A stretch of DNA of 59,800 bases, from the NCBI GenBank assembly GCA_964435285.1, contig CAYSYA010000010.1, positions 1-59,800 of the forward strand. The letters are read 5' to 3'. The notes beneath the pieces were generated by a model, which was not told where the DNA came from, ran no database searches, and saw only the letters and a list, made by a program, of their open reading frames with translations. Every line of letters begins with the position of its first letter. Within the stretch, counting starts at the first letter, position 1. This document shows, one piece after another, positions 44,497-52,906 of this stretch. The DNA is from GCA-2718035 sp964435285. Lineage in GTDB: Bacteria; Bacteroidota; Bacteroidia; Flavobacteriales; TMED113. Made by a program: the position numbers and the translations under genes.

Positions 44497-46335
44497 ATGG
44501 CAGGAAATCACGTCAGTCAACTAAGTCCTCGTCAGAGGATGATTAATATGATGTATTTAGTGCTAACAGCTCTGTTGGCATTGAATGTTTCAAAAAAAGT
44601 TTTAGATTCATTTTTTAAAGTAGATAAGTCTTTAACTCAAACTGTTTTAGAAAAGCATACAAAAAATCAAGAGCGTTATTTGGACTTTGCTGCTAAAGCA
44701 GATAAAAATCCTACAAAAATTGGAAGGTGGAATGATCTAGCTCAGCAACTAAATTTTGAGACCCAAAAGGCTTTTAGTTATATTGATTCTATTAGGTACG
44801 AGCTATGGTCTATTAATAAGCCATCGGATCCATTTAATAGTAAGAAAAGCTTTGATTTTGAAAATGAACAATACATGTCTTATATAAGCAGTAAATCTTT
44901 ATATGAATTACATAATAGGCTAGGAGGAGTTCCAGAAATTATGGATAAGCAAAACTATCAAAGGTCTACAGAGGTTTTGATTAAAAATGAAAATCCAGAA
45001 GGGAAAATACTAGTTGAAAATCTTAAAAAATATAAGGAGGCTATTTTAGGCATGGATGTATTTCCTCTTACTGATAGTACTTATCATAAAGAGATTAACA
45101 ACCTATTTAAATTTGATCCAGTTAAGGAAGATGGAAAAGACTTTGAACAAGAATGGTATAAGTATAAATTTGAAAAGATTCCTGTAGTAGCAGTTTTAAC
45201 ATTTTTAAATCAATTAGCTTTAGATGTTGTAACTGCAGAAGATAAAATGTTAACATTATTAGAACAAAAGACAGGTTCAAGTATTGTTAGCATTGATAGA
45301 CAAATTCCTTATGGGTTACCAAAGAAAGCCTATTTAAACACAGGTGATAATTTAGAAATGTCTATGTTACTAATGGGGATAGATACAAAAACTAAACCCA
45401 CATATGATATTTATGAACTTGACTTAAATTTAAGAAACCCTACACCTGGTGTACAATACAATAATCCCCTTCCAAAGGGAACAAAAATTGATAGTATTGT
45501 GACTGTTAACAGAGATTCTTCTAGGACTGTAGAGTACAAATTTACTATTGACCCTCAATATAAAATTAATGAAGAACCAATTAATGCCAATTTTGATGGT
45601 ATGGGAGAATGGAGCAAAAAAATGGGAAGATCTGGTAAACAATGGATAGGAGGTGTAATTACTGTTGTTTCTGACATTGAAGAAGATGGTAAATTGGAGT
45701 ACCCTTGGGCCACAGAGATTGTTGTTGAACAAGCTATGTCAGTAGTTTCAGCAACAAATTTAAAGGCATTATATGTCGGTGTCACAAATGATTTTACAGT
45801 TGCTGTACCAGGATATAGCCCAAATGATTTAACATTGAAGTCTGACTACAGTGGTTTAAAAATATCAAAAAAAGGTAAGGGAAAATTTACTGTTAGGGTT
45901 AGTAAAGGAATAGGTAAAACTGTGAAGTTGTGGGTTTCTGTCAAAGGAAAAGGAAAGGTTGGTGATGTAGCGACATATACAATTTTCCCACTAGCTCCCC
46001 CACTTATTTCTTTCAATGGAGGAAGACCAAGTGGAGAATATTCTGTAGACAACCTGAGAAAACTCACTAAGGTTCAAGCAAAAACAGATCCGTCATTTAT
46101 ATATGATTTACAATATCAAATAAAATCTTGTAAAGTAAGTTGGCAGAAACAGGACGGTACTGGGGTTACTAAAACTCTAAAAAGAGGAGGGTTTAAACCT
46201 ATTCAGTCGGTACTTTCTAATGCAAGACCTGGTCAAATTTTTACTTTTACTAATATGAAAGTTAATGTTTTTGAAAACAAGAAGAAAGTTGATGAACAAT
46301 CAATAAAAACATCCTTATCTATAACCGTTAAATAA
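44497..46335 (+). CDS. gldM: T9SS motor protein GldM/PorM, enlarged
   Basis: Bitopic partner of GldL whose periplasmic domains reach the GldK/GldN ring. The opening SQLSPRQRMINMMYLVLTAL and LALNVSKKVLDSFF is diagnostic. The periplasmic beta domains include VVSATNLKALYVGVTNDFTV and KGKFTVRVSKGIGKTVKLWV, and the protein ends in a short strand region. At 612 residues it is about 100 longer than the GldM/PorM lengths I remember (about 515); the surplus appears to lie in the helical first periplasmic part. Confidence 0.93.
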   Translation: MAGNHVSQLSPRQRMINMMYLVLTALLALNVSKKVLDSFFKVDKSLTQTVLEKHTKNQERYLDFAAKADKNPTKIGRWNDLAQQLNFETQKAFSYIDSIRYELWSINKPSDPFNSKKSFDFENEQYMSYISSKSLYELHNRLGGVPEIMDKQNYQRSTEVLIKNENPEGKILVENLKKYKEAILGMDVFPLTDSTYHKEINNLFKFDPVKEDGKDFEQEWYKYKFEKIPVVAVLTFLNQLALDVVTAEDKMLTLLEQKTGSSIVSIDRQIPYGLPKKAYLNTGDNLEMSMLLMGIDTKTKPTYDIYELDLNLRNPTPGVQYNNPLPKGTKIDSIVTVNRDSSRTVEYKFTIDPQYKINEEPINANFDGMGEWSKKMGRSGKQWIGGVITVVSDIEEDGKLEYPWATEIVVEQAMSVVSATNLKALYVGVTNDFTVAVPGYSPNDLTLKSDYSGLKISKKGKGKFTVRVSKGIGKTVKLWVSVKGKGKVGDVATYTIFPLAPPLISFNGGRPSGEYSVDNLRKLTKVQAKTDPSFIYDLQYQIKSCKVSWQKQDGTGVTKTLKRGGFKPIQSVLSNARPGQIFTFTNMKVNVFENKKKVDEQSIKTSLSITVK

Positions 46336-46342
46336 ATAAGTT

Positions 46343-47557
46343 ATGAAAAAAATATATTTTTTAATTGTATTAATTTTAAGCTCTACAGTTGTTATAGCTC
46401 AAAATGATAATAATACAAAAAATAGAACTCAAATAACAGTCAAGGACTCTTTAATGAATAATACTTACAATTTAGAAACCAATCTTAAGCAGAATCCTTA
46501 TAGTGAATCAGATGCTGCATCCGGTTATCTTGAGCCAGTTTCAAAAACAAATTTATTTCAAGATCCAAATGATCCAAGCACAACTTGGAAAGACTATGAG
46601 CGTGATGGAGCAGGTAATATTATTTATGATAATGAAGATGGAAAATCAAATGGAAGTGTCAGATGGCAAGATGCTGCTTATTGGAGCTCAAGAGAGAAAC
46701 AAGGAATGTGGGAGGTAGCAAAGTTGCCGTATGTAAGTGAAGATGACGTAATTTGGGGAACTAGAGTTACTAGAGATGTATATGTTAATGAACCGGCAAA
46801 TATACCTTTAAAATATCCCCATAGCATTGAATATGATGACCATATGTCTGATGGTTCAGGTGGTTTAACAACTTTACAAAATAATCAAGTTTTTTCTGGA
46901 ATAGATGCTAGAAAAAATTTGTTTCAAATATTATTTGATGCATCATGGGTAGGTCAAATTAATGTTTATAATTCAAGAATGTCAAGACAGTACTCTGAGT
47001 TAGAATTAAAAGGAGAAGGTCAAAGACCAGGTGTTTTAAGATATCTTAGAGAAGAAGCTGAACTAGTTGATTTTGACGATTTTGATGATGATGAGTTTAT
47101 TGAAGAAGGGGATGATATTGAAGATGCAGTGCTAGTACTTACCCCTTTTAAATCATCTAATTTAGTTAAATACAGAATTGTGGAGGATTGGTTTTTTGAT
47201 AAAAGAAGATCAAAAATGGAAGTGAGAATTATTTCAATTAGCCCGTATGTTACTTATACAAATGCGGAAACTGGTGAAGATGATTTGGCAAGTGTGGGAA
47301 CTTATTTTTATCCAGAGATTAGACAGTTATTGGCTAATCACAAGATATATAACGAACAAAATATGATGGATAGAATGTCTTTTGATGAGTATTTCCAAAG
47401 AAGGCTTTTTAATTCATCAATTGTTAAAGAATCTAATGTTTATGATAGATCAATAGATCAGTATATTGATGAAAAAAATAAATTAGCTCAGCTGTTAGAG
47501 GCAGAAAGAATTAAAGAGCAGATAAGAACATATGAGCATAATGCTTGGGAGTATTAA
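46343..47557 (+). CDS. gldN: T9SS ring protein GldN/PorN with acidic insertion
   Basis: Periplasmic partner of GldK. The signal peptide ends VVIAQ. The conserved core is VRWQDAAYWSSREKQGMWEV, ARKNLFQILFDASWVGQINVY, IVEDWFFDKRRSKMEVRIIS and MSFDEYFQRRLFNSSIVKES. A strongly acidic stretch, DFDDFDDDEFIEEGDDIED, interrupts the middle. The 404 residues exceed the family length I remember (about 340), owing partly to this insertion. A strong terminator follows 20 bases after the stop. Confidence 0.93.
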   Translation: MKKIYFLIVLILSSTVVIAQNDNNTKNRTQITVKDSLMNNTYNLETNLKQNPYSESDAASGYLEPVSKTNLFQDPNDPSTTWKDYERDGAGNIIYDNEDGKSNGSVRWQDAAYWSSREKQGMWEVAKLPYVSEDDVIWGTRVTRDVYVNEPANIPLKYPHSIEYDDHMSDGSGGLTTLQNNQVFSGIDARKNLFQILFDASWVGQINVYNSRMSRQYSELELKGEGQRPGVLRYLREEAELVDFDDFDDDEFIEEGDDIEDAVLVLTPFKSSNLVKYRIVEDWFFDKRRSKMEVRIISISPYVTYTNAETGEDDLASVGTYFYPEIRQLLANHKIYNEQNMMDRMSFDEYFQRRLFNSSIVKESNVYDRSIDQYIDEKNKLAQLLEAERIKEQIRTYEHNAWEY

Positions 47558-47577
47558 ATTACAAAAGTAAGTTTTTT

Positions 47578-47604
47578 AAAAGCCTCCATTTAGGAGGCTT
47601 TTTT
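47578..47604 (+). terminator. intrinsic terminator after gldN
   Basis: Stem AGCCTCC (47581-47587) with GGAGGCT (47593-47599), a 5-base loop, an A run before and a T run after. It ends the porP-gldKLMN transcript and separates it from the oxidoreductase gene. Confidence 0.88.
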
Positions 47605-47621
47605 ATTTATAATAATAAGAT

Positions 47622-48659
47622 TTGAAAAAAGTTGATTTCATTATTGTTGGACAGGGAATTGCAGGTACAGTATTAGCTTTTGAAATTTTAAAAAGAAATA
47701 AAACAGTTCATATAATTGACAAGTTTCAAAAAAATTCAGCTTCAAGAATAGCTTTAGGTGTTTATAATCCTTTGGTTCTAAAGTGGTTTACTAAAACCTG
47801 GAATGCAGAAATACAACTTAATTATTTACAAAGATTTTGTAATGATTTTGAAGAGAAATTTTCTGTTAAAATAAATCATAAAAAAAATATTCATAAATTC
47901 TTGGACTCAAATTATTCCACAAATAATTGGTTTGAAAAGCAAGCTTCACCAAATAGAAAGGAGTTCATGGCAAGTGATTTGAAATATTTCGAAGGTGTAG
48001 AAAAACCTTTTGGTGTTGTTTTAAATTCAGGATGGGTAAATATAAAATTAATGTTAGATACTTTTAGATCTTTTTTAATTGAAAAAAATTCTTTACAAGA
48101 ATCGAGATTTTTTTATGATAAAATCAAAATTAAAAGTAATCATATAGAGTATGAGGATGTGATTTCTAAACATCTTATTTTTTGTGAAGGCTCTTCTGTT
48201 TTAAGAAATCCGTATTTTAAAAATTTAGGATTTAAAATGACTAAAGGTGAAATTATTCACTTTAAAAGTAAAGATTTAAAAATAAATGAAATAACTCATT
48301 CAGGAACTATAATTGTACCAATTTCAAATGACATATATTATGCTGGGGCAACATTTAATTGGGATACTAATAATTTACTTTGTTCGAAGGATTCTGAAAT
48401 TGAAATTATTGAAAAAATAAAAAAAATTAAAAATTTTAATTATAAATTAATAGATCACAAAGTTTCTATAAGGCCCTCAGTAATTGATAGAAGAGCAATT
48501 ATAGGACGTCACAGTAAACATAGGAACTTATATTTACTGAACGGTTTAGGTTCAAGAGGAATGTTATTGTCTCCTTATTTAGTATGTCAGTTATATTCCT
48601 TTATCATTAACAATGAAAAAATTAATACTGAGATTGATATAAATCGGTTTTATAAATAA
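47622..48659 (+). CDS. FAD-dependent oxidoreductase (DAO fold)
   Basis: Soluble flavoenzyme of 345 residues. The ADP-binding motif is FIIVGQGIAGTVLAFEILKR with the acidic end of the second strand in VHIIDKF. A middle segment ASRIALGVYNPLVLKWF and a late FAD contact LYLLNGLGSRGMLLSPYL match the D-amino-acid-oxidase/ThiO/MnmC-like group; the substrate is unknown. The TTG start is required: the Rossmann strand begins 4 residues later and an in-frame TAA lies just upstream. It commonly follows gldN in Bacteroidetes genomes. Confidence 0.82.
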   Translation: MKKVDFIIVGQGIAGTVLAFEILKRNKTVHIIDKFQKNSASRIALGVYNPLVLKWFTKTWNAEIQLNYLQRFCNDFEEKFSVKINHKKNIHKFLDSNYSTNNWFEKQASPNRKEFMASDLKYFEGVEKPFGVVLNSGWVNIKLMLDTFRSFLIEKNSLQESRFFYDKIKIKSNHIEYEDVISKHLIFCEGSSVLRNPYFKNLGFKMTKGEIIHFKSKDLKINEITHSGTIIVPISNDIYYAGATFNWDTNNLLCSKDSEIEIIEKIKKIKNFNYKLIDHKVSIRPSVIDRRAIIGRHSKHRNLYLLNGLGSRGMLLSPYLVCQLYSFIINNEKINTEIDINRFYK

Positions 48660-48672
48660 AAAATAAATAAAT

Positions 48673-49464
48673 ATGAATAATTTCAAAACAGCTTTAATCA
48701 CAGGCGCTAGCTCAGGAATTGGGTTTGAGTTAATAAGCTTATTTGCTAGAGATAAAATTAATTTAATTCTAGTTGCAAGAAATAAAAAAAAACTTGAAGA
48801 TATTCAAGAGAAAATTTCAAATAAGTACTCTGTGAAAGTATATATTTTCCCTTGTGATCTATCTATTTCAAATTCTGCAAAAAAGGTATATAATTATTGT
48901 ATGACAAAAAATTTAAAAATTAACTATTTAGTTAATAATGCTGGCTTTGGGATTTATGGGGAATTTGTTAACAATGAATTCATAGATATTCAACAAATGA
49001 TTCATTTAAATATTTCATCTCTAACAGAGTTAACAAAATTTTTTTTAAATAATATGAAAAAAGAGAAATTTGGTAGAATTATGAATGTGGCTTCTGTTGC
49101 CTCATTCCAACCTGGTCCCTTAATGAGTATTTATAGTGCAACAAAGCATTATGTATTAGCTTTTTCAGAAGCATTAGCGGAAGAATTAAGTGGAGAAAAT
49201 ATTTCTATTACTACTTTATGCCCAGGTCCTACTATTTCTGGCTTTCAAAAAAGAGCAGGTTTTCATTCATCCTCCAGGATGTTTAAAAGTCCATTAACAG
49301 CTACTTCAAAACAAGTTGCTTTGTATGGATATGGAAAGATGATGAGTGGAAAAAGAATAGTGATACCTGGTCTTTCAAATAAAATATCTTCTTTCATAGT
49401 GAAATTTATTCCTAGCACCATTAAAACTAAAATTGTTAAAAAAGTGTTTGATTTTATGCACTAA
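48673..49464 (+). CDS. short-chain dehydrogenase/reductase
   Basis: NAD(P)-dependent oxidoreductase of 263 residues. Cofactor motif TGASSGIG at residues 10-17, an Arg in VARNKKKL suggesting NADPH, NNAGFG, an Asn/Ser region MNVASVASF, and the catalytic Y154-x3-K158 (YSATK). It resembles the DltE/YqjQ-like 'classical SDR' group; the substrate is unknown. The final 4 bases overlap the stop of the convergent CPBP gene. Confidence 0.88.
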   Translation: MNNFKTALITGASSGIGFELISLFARDKINLILVARNKKKLEDIQEKISNKYSVKVYIFPCDLSISNSAKKVYNYCMTKNLKINYLVNNAGFGIYGEFVNNEFIDIQQMIHLNISSLTELTKFFLNNMKKEKFGRIMNVASVASFQPGPLMSIYSATKHYVLAFSEALAEELSGENISITTLCPGPTISGFQKRAGFHSSSRMFKSPLTATSKQVALYGYGKMMSGKRIVIPGLSNKISSFIVKFIPSTIKTKIVKKVFDFMH

Positions 49465-50210
49465 TTCAAAATACCGACAACCAAGGTGAGTATATTATTT
49501 GTACAGTGAAGTATGATTGGAACAGTAAGGCTTTTTGTTTTTAGTCTTGAAAAACCTAATATCAATGCGTTTGGAAGTAAAATAAATATAAGTATACTTA
49601 TATCGTATTGAATGTGAGGTAAAACAAATAATAAAGATGTAATTAAAACAGTTTTTAAGCCACCTAATTTATTTAATAACCCTTTAAACAAAATTCCTCT
49701 AAATAAGAACTCTTCAAAAATAGGTTGTGCAATACCAATTCCGTAGAACAATAGTATCAGATTACTGGAATTTTCAAGCACTTGATTTGTAAATTCAACA
49801 TCATTTATATTTCCTAGCCATTTATAAACAATTGAAGAGAATAGTGAAAAGCTAATTAAAATAAATAGCCATGAAAAGGTTTCCTTAAAATCAGGTTTTT
49901 TTAATGGAAGTATTTCATTATATGTAATAGATTTTACTGTAGAGTTAACAATATATTTGCATAAATAAATTGTTAATAGAATTCCAAAAAGACCAGAAAT
50001 GCTAGAAATTGTAGAGATATGATTATAAGATTCATTTTCAATTATATTCGGGTTAGAGCTTATGTTGGTTAAATCAAAATCACTAAGAAATAAAACAACA
50101 AATAAAATGAAAATTTGAAAAATTGAAAATACTATAAATATAAATAAGGATAATGATAAAGTTCTACCTAGTGAATATTTCTTTTCTTGAATAATATTGT
50201 TGTCTGGCAC
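49461..50210 (-). CDS. CPBP-family intramembrane metalloprotease
   Basis: Polytopic membrane protease of the Abi/CAAX (Rce1-like) family, 249 residues. Catalytic set: E166-E167-x3-R171 (EEFLFRG), H199 (LPHIQ) and H235...N239 (HCTNN), each within a hydrophobic helix. The substrate is unknown; some family members process prenylated peptides or bacteriocins. The start is GTG at 50210. A -7 box (TATATTTG, minus strand 50235-50228) lies 17 bases upstream, without a clear -33 element. Confidence 0.85.
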   Translation of the reverse strand: MPDNNIIQEKKYSLGRTLSLSLFIFIVFSIFQIFILFVVLFLSDFDLTNISSNPNIIENESYNHISTISSISGLFGILLTIYLCKYIVNSTVKSITYNEILPLKKPDFKETFSWLFILISFSLFSSIVYKWLGNINDVEFTNQVLENSSNLILLFYGIGIAQPIFEEFLFRGILFKGLLNKLGGLKTVLITSLLFVLPHIQYDISILIFILLPNALILGFSRLKTKSLTVPIILHCTNNILTLVVGILN

Positions 50211-50220
50211 GAAATTTGTA
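50205..50220 (+). promoter_or_regulatory. sigma-54-like promoter element before the 50255 gene
   Basis: TGGCACG, four bases, then TTGTA fits TGGCACG-N4-TTGCA except that the usually invariant C of the -12 GC pair is T. It points toward the small secreted-protein gene at 50255, with the -12 element about 36 bases before its ATG, and overlaps the GTG start codon of the divergent protease gene. The substitution lowers confidence. Confidence 0.35.
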
Positions 50221-50254
50221 TTTAATTCAAATATAAATCAATTAAATAATAATT

Positions 50255-50668
50255 ATGAAAAAAATATTTTTTCTTTCTTTATTTCTGCTTTTTACATTTT
50301 CACAAAATTCTATTGCACAGAAAAAACATTTTCCTAATCAACCTAAAAATCATATTCATAAACATAATAATTTTGCAGGTGGTTTCTTTGCTGGTTTAGT
50401 TTTTAGTGAGTTTTTTGGTTTAAATTCTAGAGGCTACAGGCAAATGTATTTTAAATACAAGCCAATTCAACAAAATTGGAGACTTACAAGGGATTTTAAT
50501 AAAAGAGGTTCTGGCTTTTACTCTAATGGAAAGGTAGTCGCTAAATTTGAGAACCCAAATGGTGGGAGAGACTTTATTGTTACTTTAACTAGAAACGGAG
50601 AGTGGTATTTAGATTGTCCAAAAAAATTAAGAAAAATTTTAAAAAATAAAGTTAGGAGAAACCTTTAA
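50255..50668 (+). CDS. small secreted hypothetical protein
   Basis: 137 residues with a clear signal peptide (residues 1-21, ending NSIAQ). The mature part opens with a histidine/lysine/asparagine-rich stretch (KNHIHKHNN), then a small hydrophobic patch (FAGGFFAGLVFSEFFGL) and a basic domain (YKPIQQNWRLTRDFNKRGSG, FIVTLTRNGEWYLDCPKKLR) that looks like a short beta sheet. There is no lipobox or T9SS tail. I do not recognise a family. The His-rich N-terminus could bind metal. It may be driven by the sigma-54-like element at 50205. Confidence 0.6.
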   Translation: MKKIFFLSLFLLFTFSQNSIAQKKHFPNQPKNHIHKHNNFAGGFFAGLVFSEFFGLNSRGYRQMYFKYKPIQQNWRLTRDFNKRGSGFYSNGKVVAKFENPNGGRDFIVTLTRNGEWYLDCPKKLRKILKNKVRRNL

Positions 50669-50713
50669 ATTAATCATATTTCAAATGTTAGTTTATTGAA
50701 CTATATTTGTATT

Positions 50714-52081
50714 ATGAATTTATATATTAAGTTTTTTTCTTTTACTTTCTTTATTGCAACTAATTTTGTTTTTAGCCAAATAGTTTCTTATGAGCTTGTT
50801 AAAAGTTGGACAAAATCTGAAGTTGAGGAATTGTATATTAATAATTTTTTGCCATCCAATACTGGTAAGGTAAACTTTGAAGTTGATGGCTATAAAATTT
50901 TATATTTTACCCCCAATCATAATGGAGATTTGGTTCTTTGTTCAGGTGCAATATATTTGCCAAAAGGAACTATTTGCCCTAGTCCAGTTTTAAGTTGGCA
51001 ACATGGTACTACTGCAAATGATTATTGGGTGCCATCAAATATATATAGTGATAATAATATAATTGGAGTTGTTGGGGCTTCACATGGATATATTGTTACA
51101 ATGAGTGATTTTATTGGTTTAGGCGATGGTGTAGGTTTTCATAATTATGTTCACGCCGAAACAGAAGCTTCTTCAACTATCGATCTAATTTTATTAGGGA
51201 AAGAGTTTGCCTATGATAAAGGGGTGATGCCTAACAATCAATTATTTTTATTTGGATATTCTCAAGGTGGGCACGCGACTATGGCAACTGTTAGGGAATT
51301 GCAGAATAACCCATCATTAAATCTTAATGTAACAGCATCTGCGCCAATGGCAGGGCCATATAGTATGTCTGGAATAATGCGAGAGCTAATGGAATCGGGA
51401 ATGCCATATCCTAATCCAGGATATTTACCTTATGTGCTATTTAGTTATCAAAATATATATAATTTATTTGATGATATTACAGAGGTTTTAAAATACCCCT
51501 ATAATGAATATCTTTTTGGTATGTACTCAGGTGCATATAGTATGTATGAAATTAATCAAACTCTTCCACAGAATCCAATAGAAATTTTTCAAAATGATTA
51601 TTATGAAAATTTCTTAAATGATCCTAATCATCCTTTTAATTTAGCTTTAATTGATAATGATGTTTATGATTTTTTTCCTGAGTCTCCAATGAAATTATTT
51701 CATTGTAGTGGGGACGATAATATTCCTTTTGAGAATTCTGAATATGTATTTGATTTATGGACTGAATATTCTAACATTTTAGGAGTTGAATTAGATGTGG
51801 TTTTAGAAGATGGAGGTAATTTTGATCACGTAACATGTGCTCAATTTGCAATAATTGGTTCTAAACTATGGATTGATACAATGGCAGAAATATGTGAGCC
51901 AGAAGAAACAACTAATTTAGAGCAGAACTTAATGAATAAAAAAAAAATAGAAAGTATATATGATTTAATGGGTCGAGAGGTTAGAGCTAGTAAAAAAATG
52001 AACCAAATATTAGTTTATTTTTATAATGATGGTACTTTTGAAAAGAGATTCCCACTTTTTGAAACAGAAATGCAAAGATAA
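50714..52081 (+). CDS. secreted lipase-like alpha/beta hydrolase with T9SS-like tail
   Basis: Extracellular serine hydrolase. From the ATG at 50714 it has 455 residues; an upstream TTG at 50696 is less likely because a TATATTTG -7 box occupies 50702-50709. The signal peptide ends NFVFSQ. Triad candidates are S183 (GYSQGGH), D334/D335 (HCSGDDNIPF) and H372 (NFDHVTC); the oxyanion segment is SWQHGTT. This is the secretory-lipase (LIP)-like type. The C-terminus KIESIYDLMGREVRASKKMN with VYFYNDGTFEKRF is a T9SS sorting-type tail. Confidence 0.8.
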   Translation: MNLYIKFFSFTFFIATNFVFSQIVSYELVKSWTKSEVEELYINNFLPSNTGKVNFEVDGYKILYFTPNHNGDLVLCSGAIYLPKGTICPSPVLSWQHGTTANDYWVPSNIYSDNNIIGVVGASHGYIVTMSDFIGLGDGVGFHNYVHAETEASSTIDLILLGKEFAYDKGVMPNNQLFLFGYSQGGHATMATVRELQNNPSLNLNVTASAPMAGPYSMSGIMRELMESGMPYPNPGYLPYVLFSYQNIYNLFDDITEVLKYPYNEYLFGMYSGAYSMYEINQTLPQNPIEIFQNDYYENFLNDPNHPFNLALIDNDVYDFFPESPMKLFHCSGDDNIPFENSEYVFDLWTEYSNILGVELDVVLEDGGNFDHVTCAQFAIIGSKLWIDTMAEICEPEETTNLEQNLMNKKKIESIYDLMGREVRASKKMNQILVYFYNDGTFEKRFPLFETEMQR

Positions 52082-52086
52082 ATTTG
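52059..52086 (+). promoter_or_regulatory. primary-sigma promoter overlapping the rhomboid gene start
   Basis: TTTTTG with TTG at 52059-52061, then 17 bases, then TAAATTTG (52079-52086): a full match to the Bacteroidetes vegetative consensus. It lies across the end of the lipase gene. The apparent TTG start codon of the rhomboid gene is the last three bases of the -7 box. Confidence 0.6.
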
Positions 52087-52758
52087 ACAGCTAGTATTGA
52101 AAATAAAAAAATTACAATTTCTATTTTTATTTTACCATCAATAGTTAGCTTACTTATATTTTTTTTTCATTATTCAAATTTAGATACTCGACTTTTTTTT
52201 GGAATTCAGCCACAAAATTTACACTACTTAACTGGTGTTTTTTTAGCTCCTTTTGCCCATTCAGATTATAGTCATCTTATTAATAATACTATTCCTCTTT
52301 TTTTTTTAATGTCTCTTCTAATATATTTTTTTGACTCTCTCTCATATAGATTATTATTTTTGATGTATTTTTTTACAGGCCTAGGAATGTGGTTTTTATG
52401 CCCAATAGGCCATAATATAATTGGCGCTAGTGGAGTTTTATATTGTTTATCATCATTTTTATTTTTTAGTGGTCTAATTAGAAGAAATAGGCAACTAATG
52501 TCAATATCCTTATTAATTGTTTTCTTGTATGGAAGTATGTTTTGGGGAATTTTTGATATTCCAAGCAATGAAATGAAAAATGTATCCTGGGAGTCTCATA
52601 GAATTGGTTTTGTTTTAGGTATTTTATTTTCTATAATATTTAAGTCAAAAGGTCCTCAAAAAAAAGTATATGATTGGGGGGAAGATGAAAATGGCGATAA
52701 TAATGAATCATCATTAGTTGAAAACAATCAAGAAATCAGATACACCATAAAAAAGTAA
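52084..52758 (+). CDS. rhomboid-family intramembrane serine protease
   Basis: Six-helix membrane protease. The catalytic Ser is S116 in GASGVL and the catalytic His is H172 in SWESHRIGFVLGI; HLINNT in helix 2 is the usual oxyanion-side motif. It has 224 residues if started at TTG 52084, ending with an acidic cytoplasmic tail (DWGEDENGDNNESSL). No ATG, GTG or other TTG occurs before the first helix, yet the TTG lies in a promoter box, so the true start is uncertain: TTG on a read-through transcript, or a non-standard ATT at 52093. Confidence 0.82.
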   Translation: MTASIENKKITISIFILPSIVSLLIFFFHYSNLDTRLFFGIQPQNLHYLTGVFLAPFAHSDYSHLINNTIPLFFLMSLLIYFFDSLSYRLLFLMYFFTGLGMWFLCPIGHNIIGASGVLYCLSSFLFFSGLIRRNRQLMSISLLIVFLYGSMFWGIFDIPSNEMKNVSWESHRIGFVLGILFSIIFKSKGPQKKVYDWGEDENGDNNESSLVENNQEIRYTIKK

Positions 52759-52906
52759 TAAAAAATTAATTCAGCTCATATTTTTTAAAAGTCTATAAAT
52801 TTTTCTAAATTTGGTAGTTGGTTAGACGTATTCTTGCCTTCTTTTTTGATTGATACCCCATTAATCGAAAATATTTTATTAAAAAAATTAACTTAAAATT
52901 AAAAAA

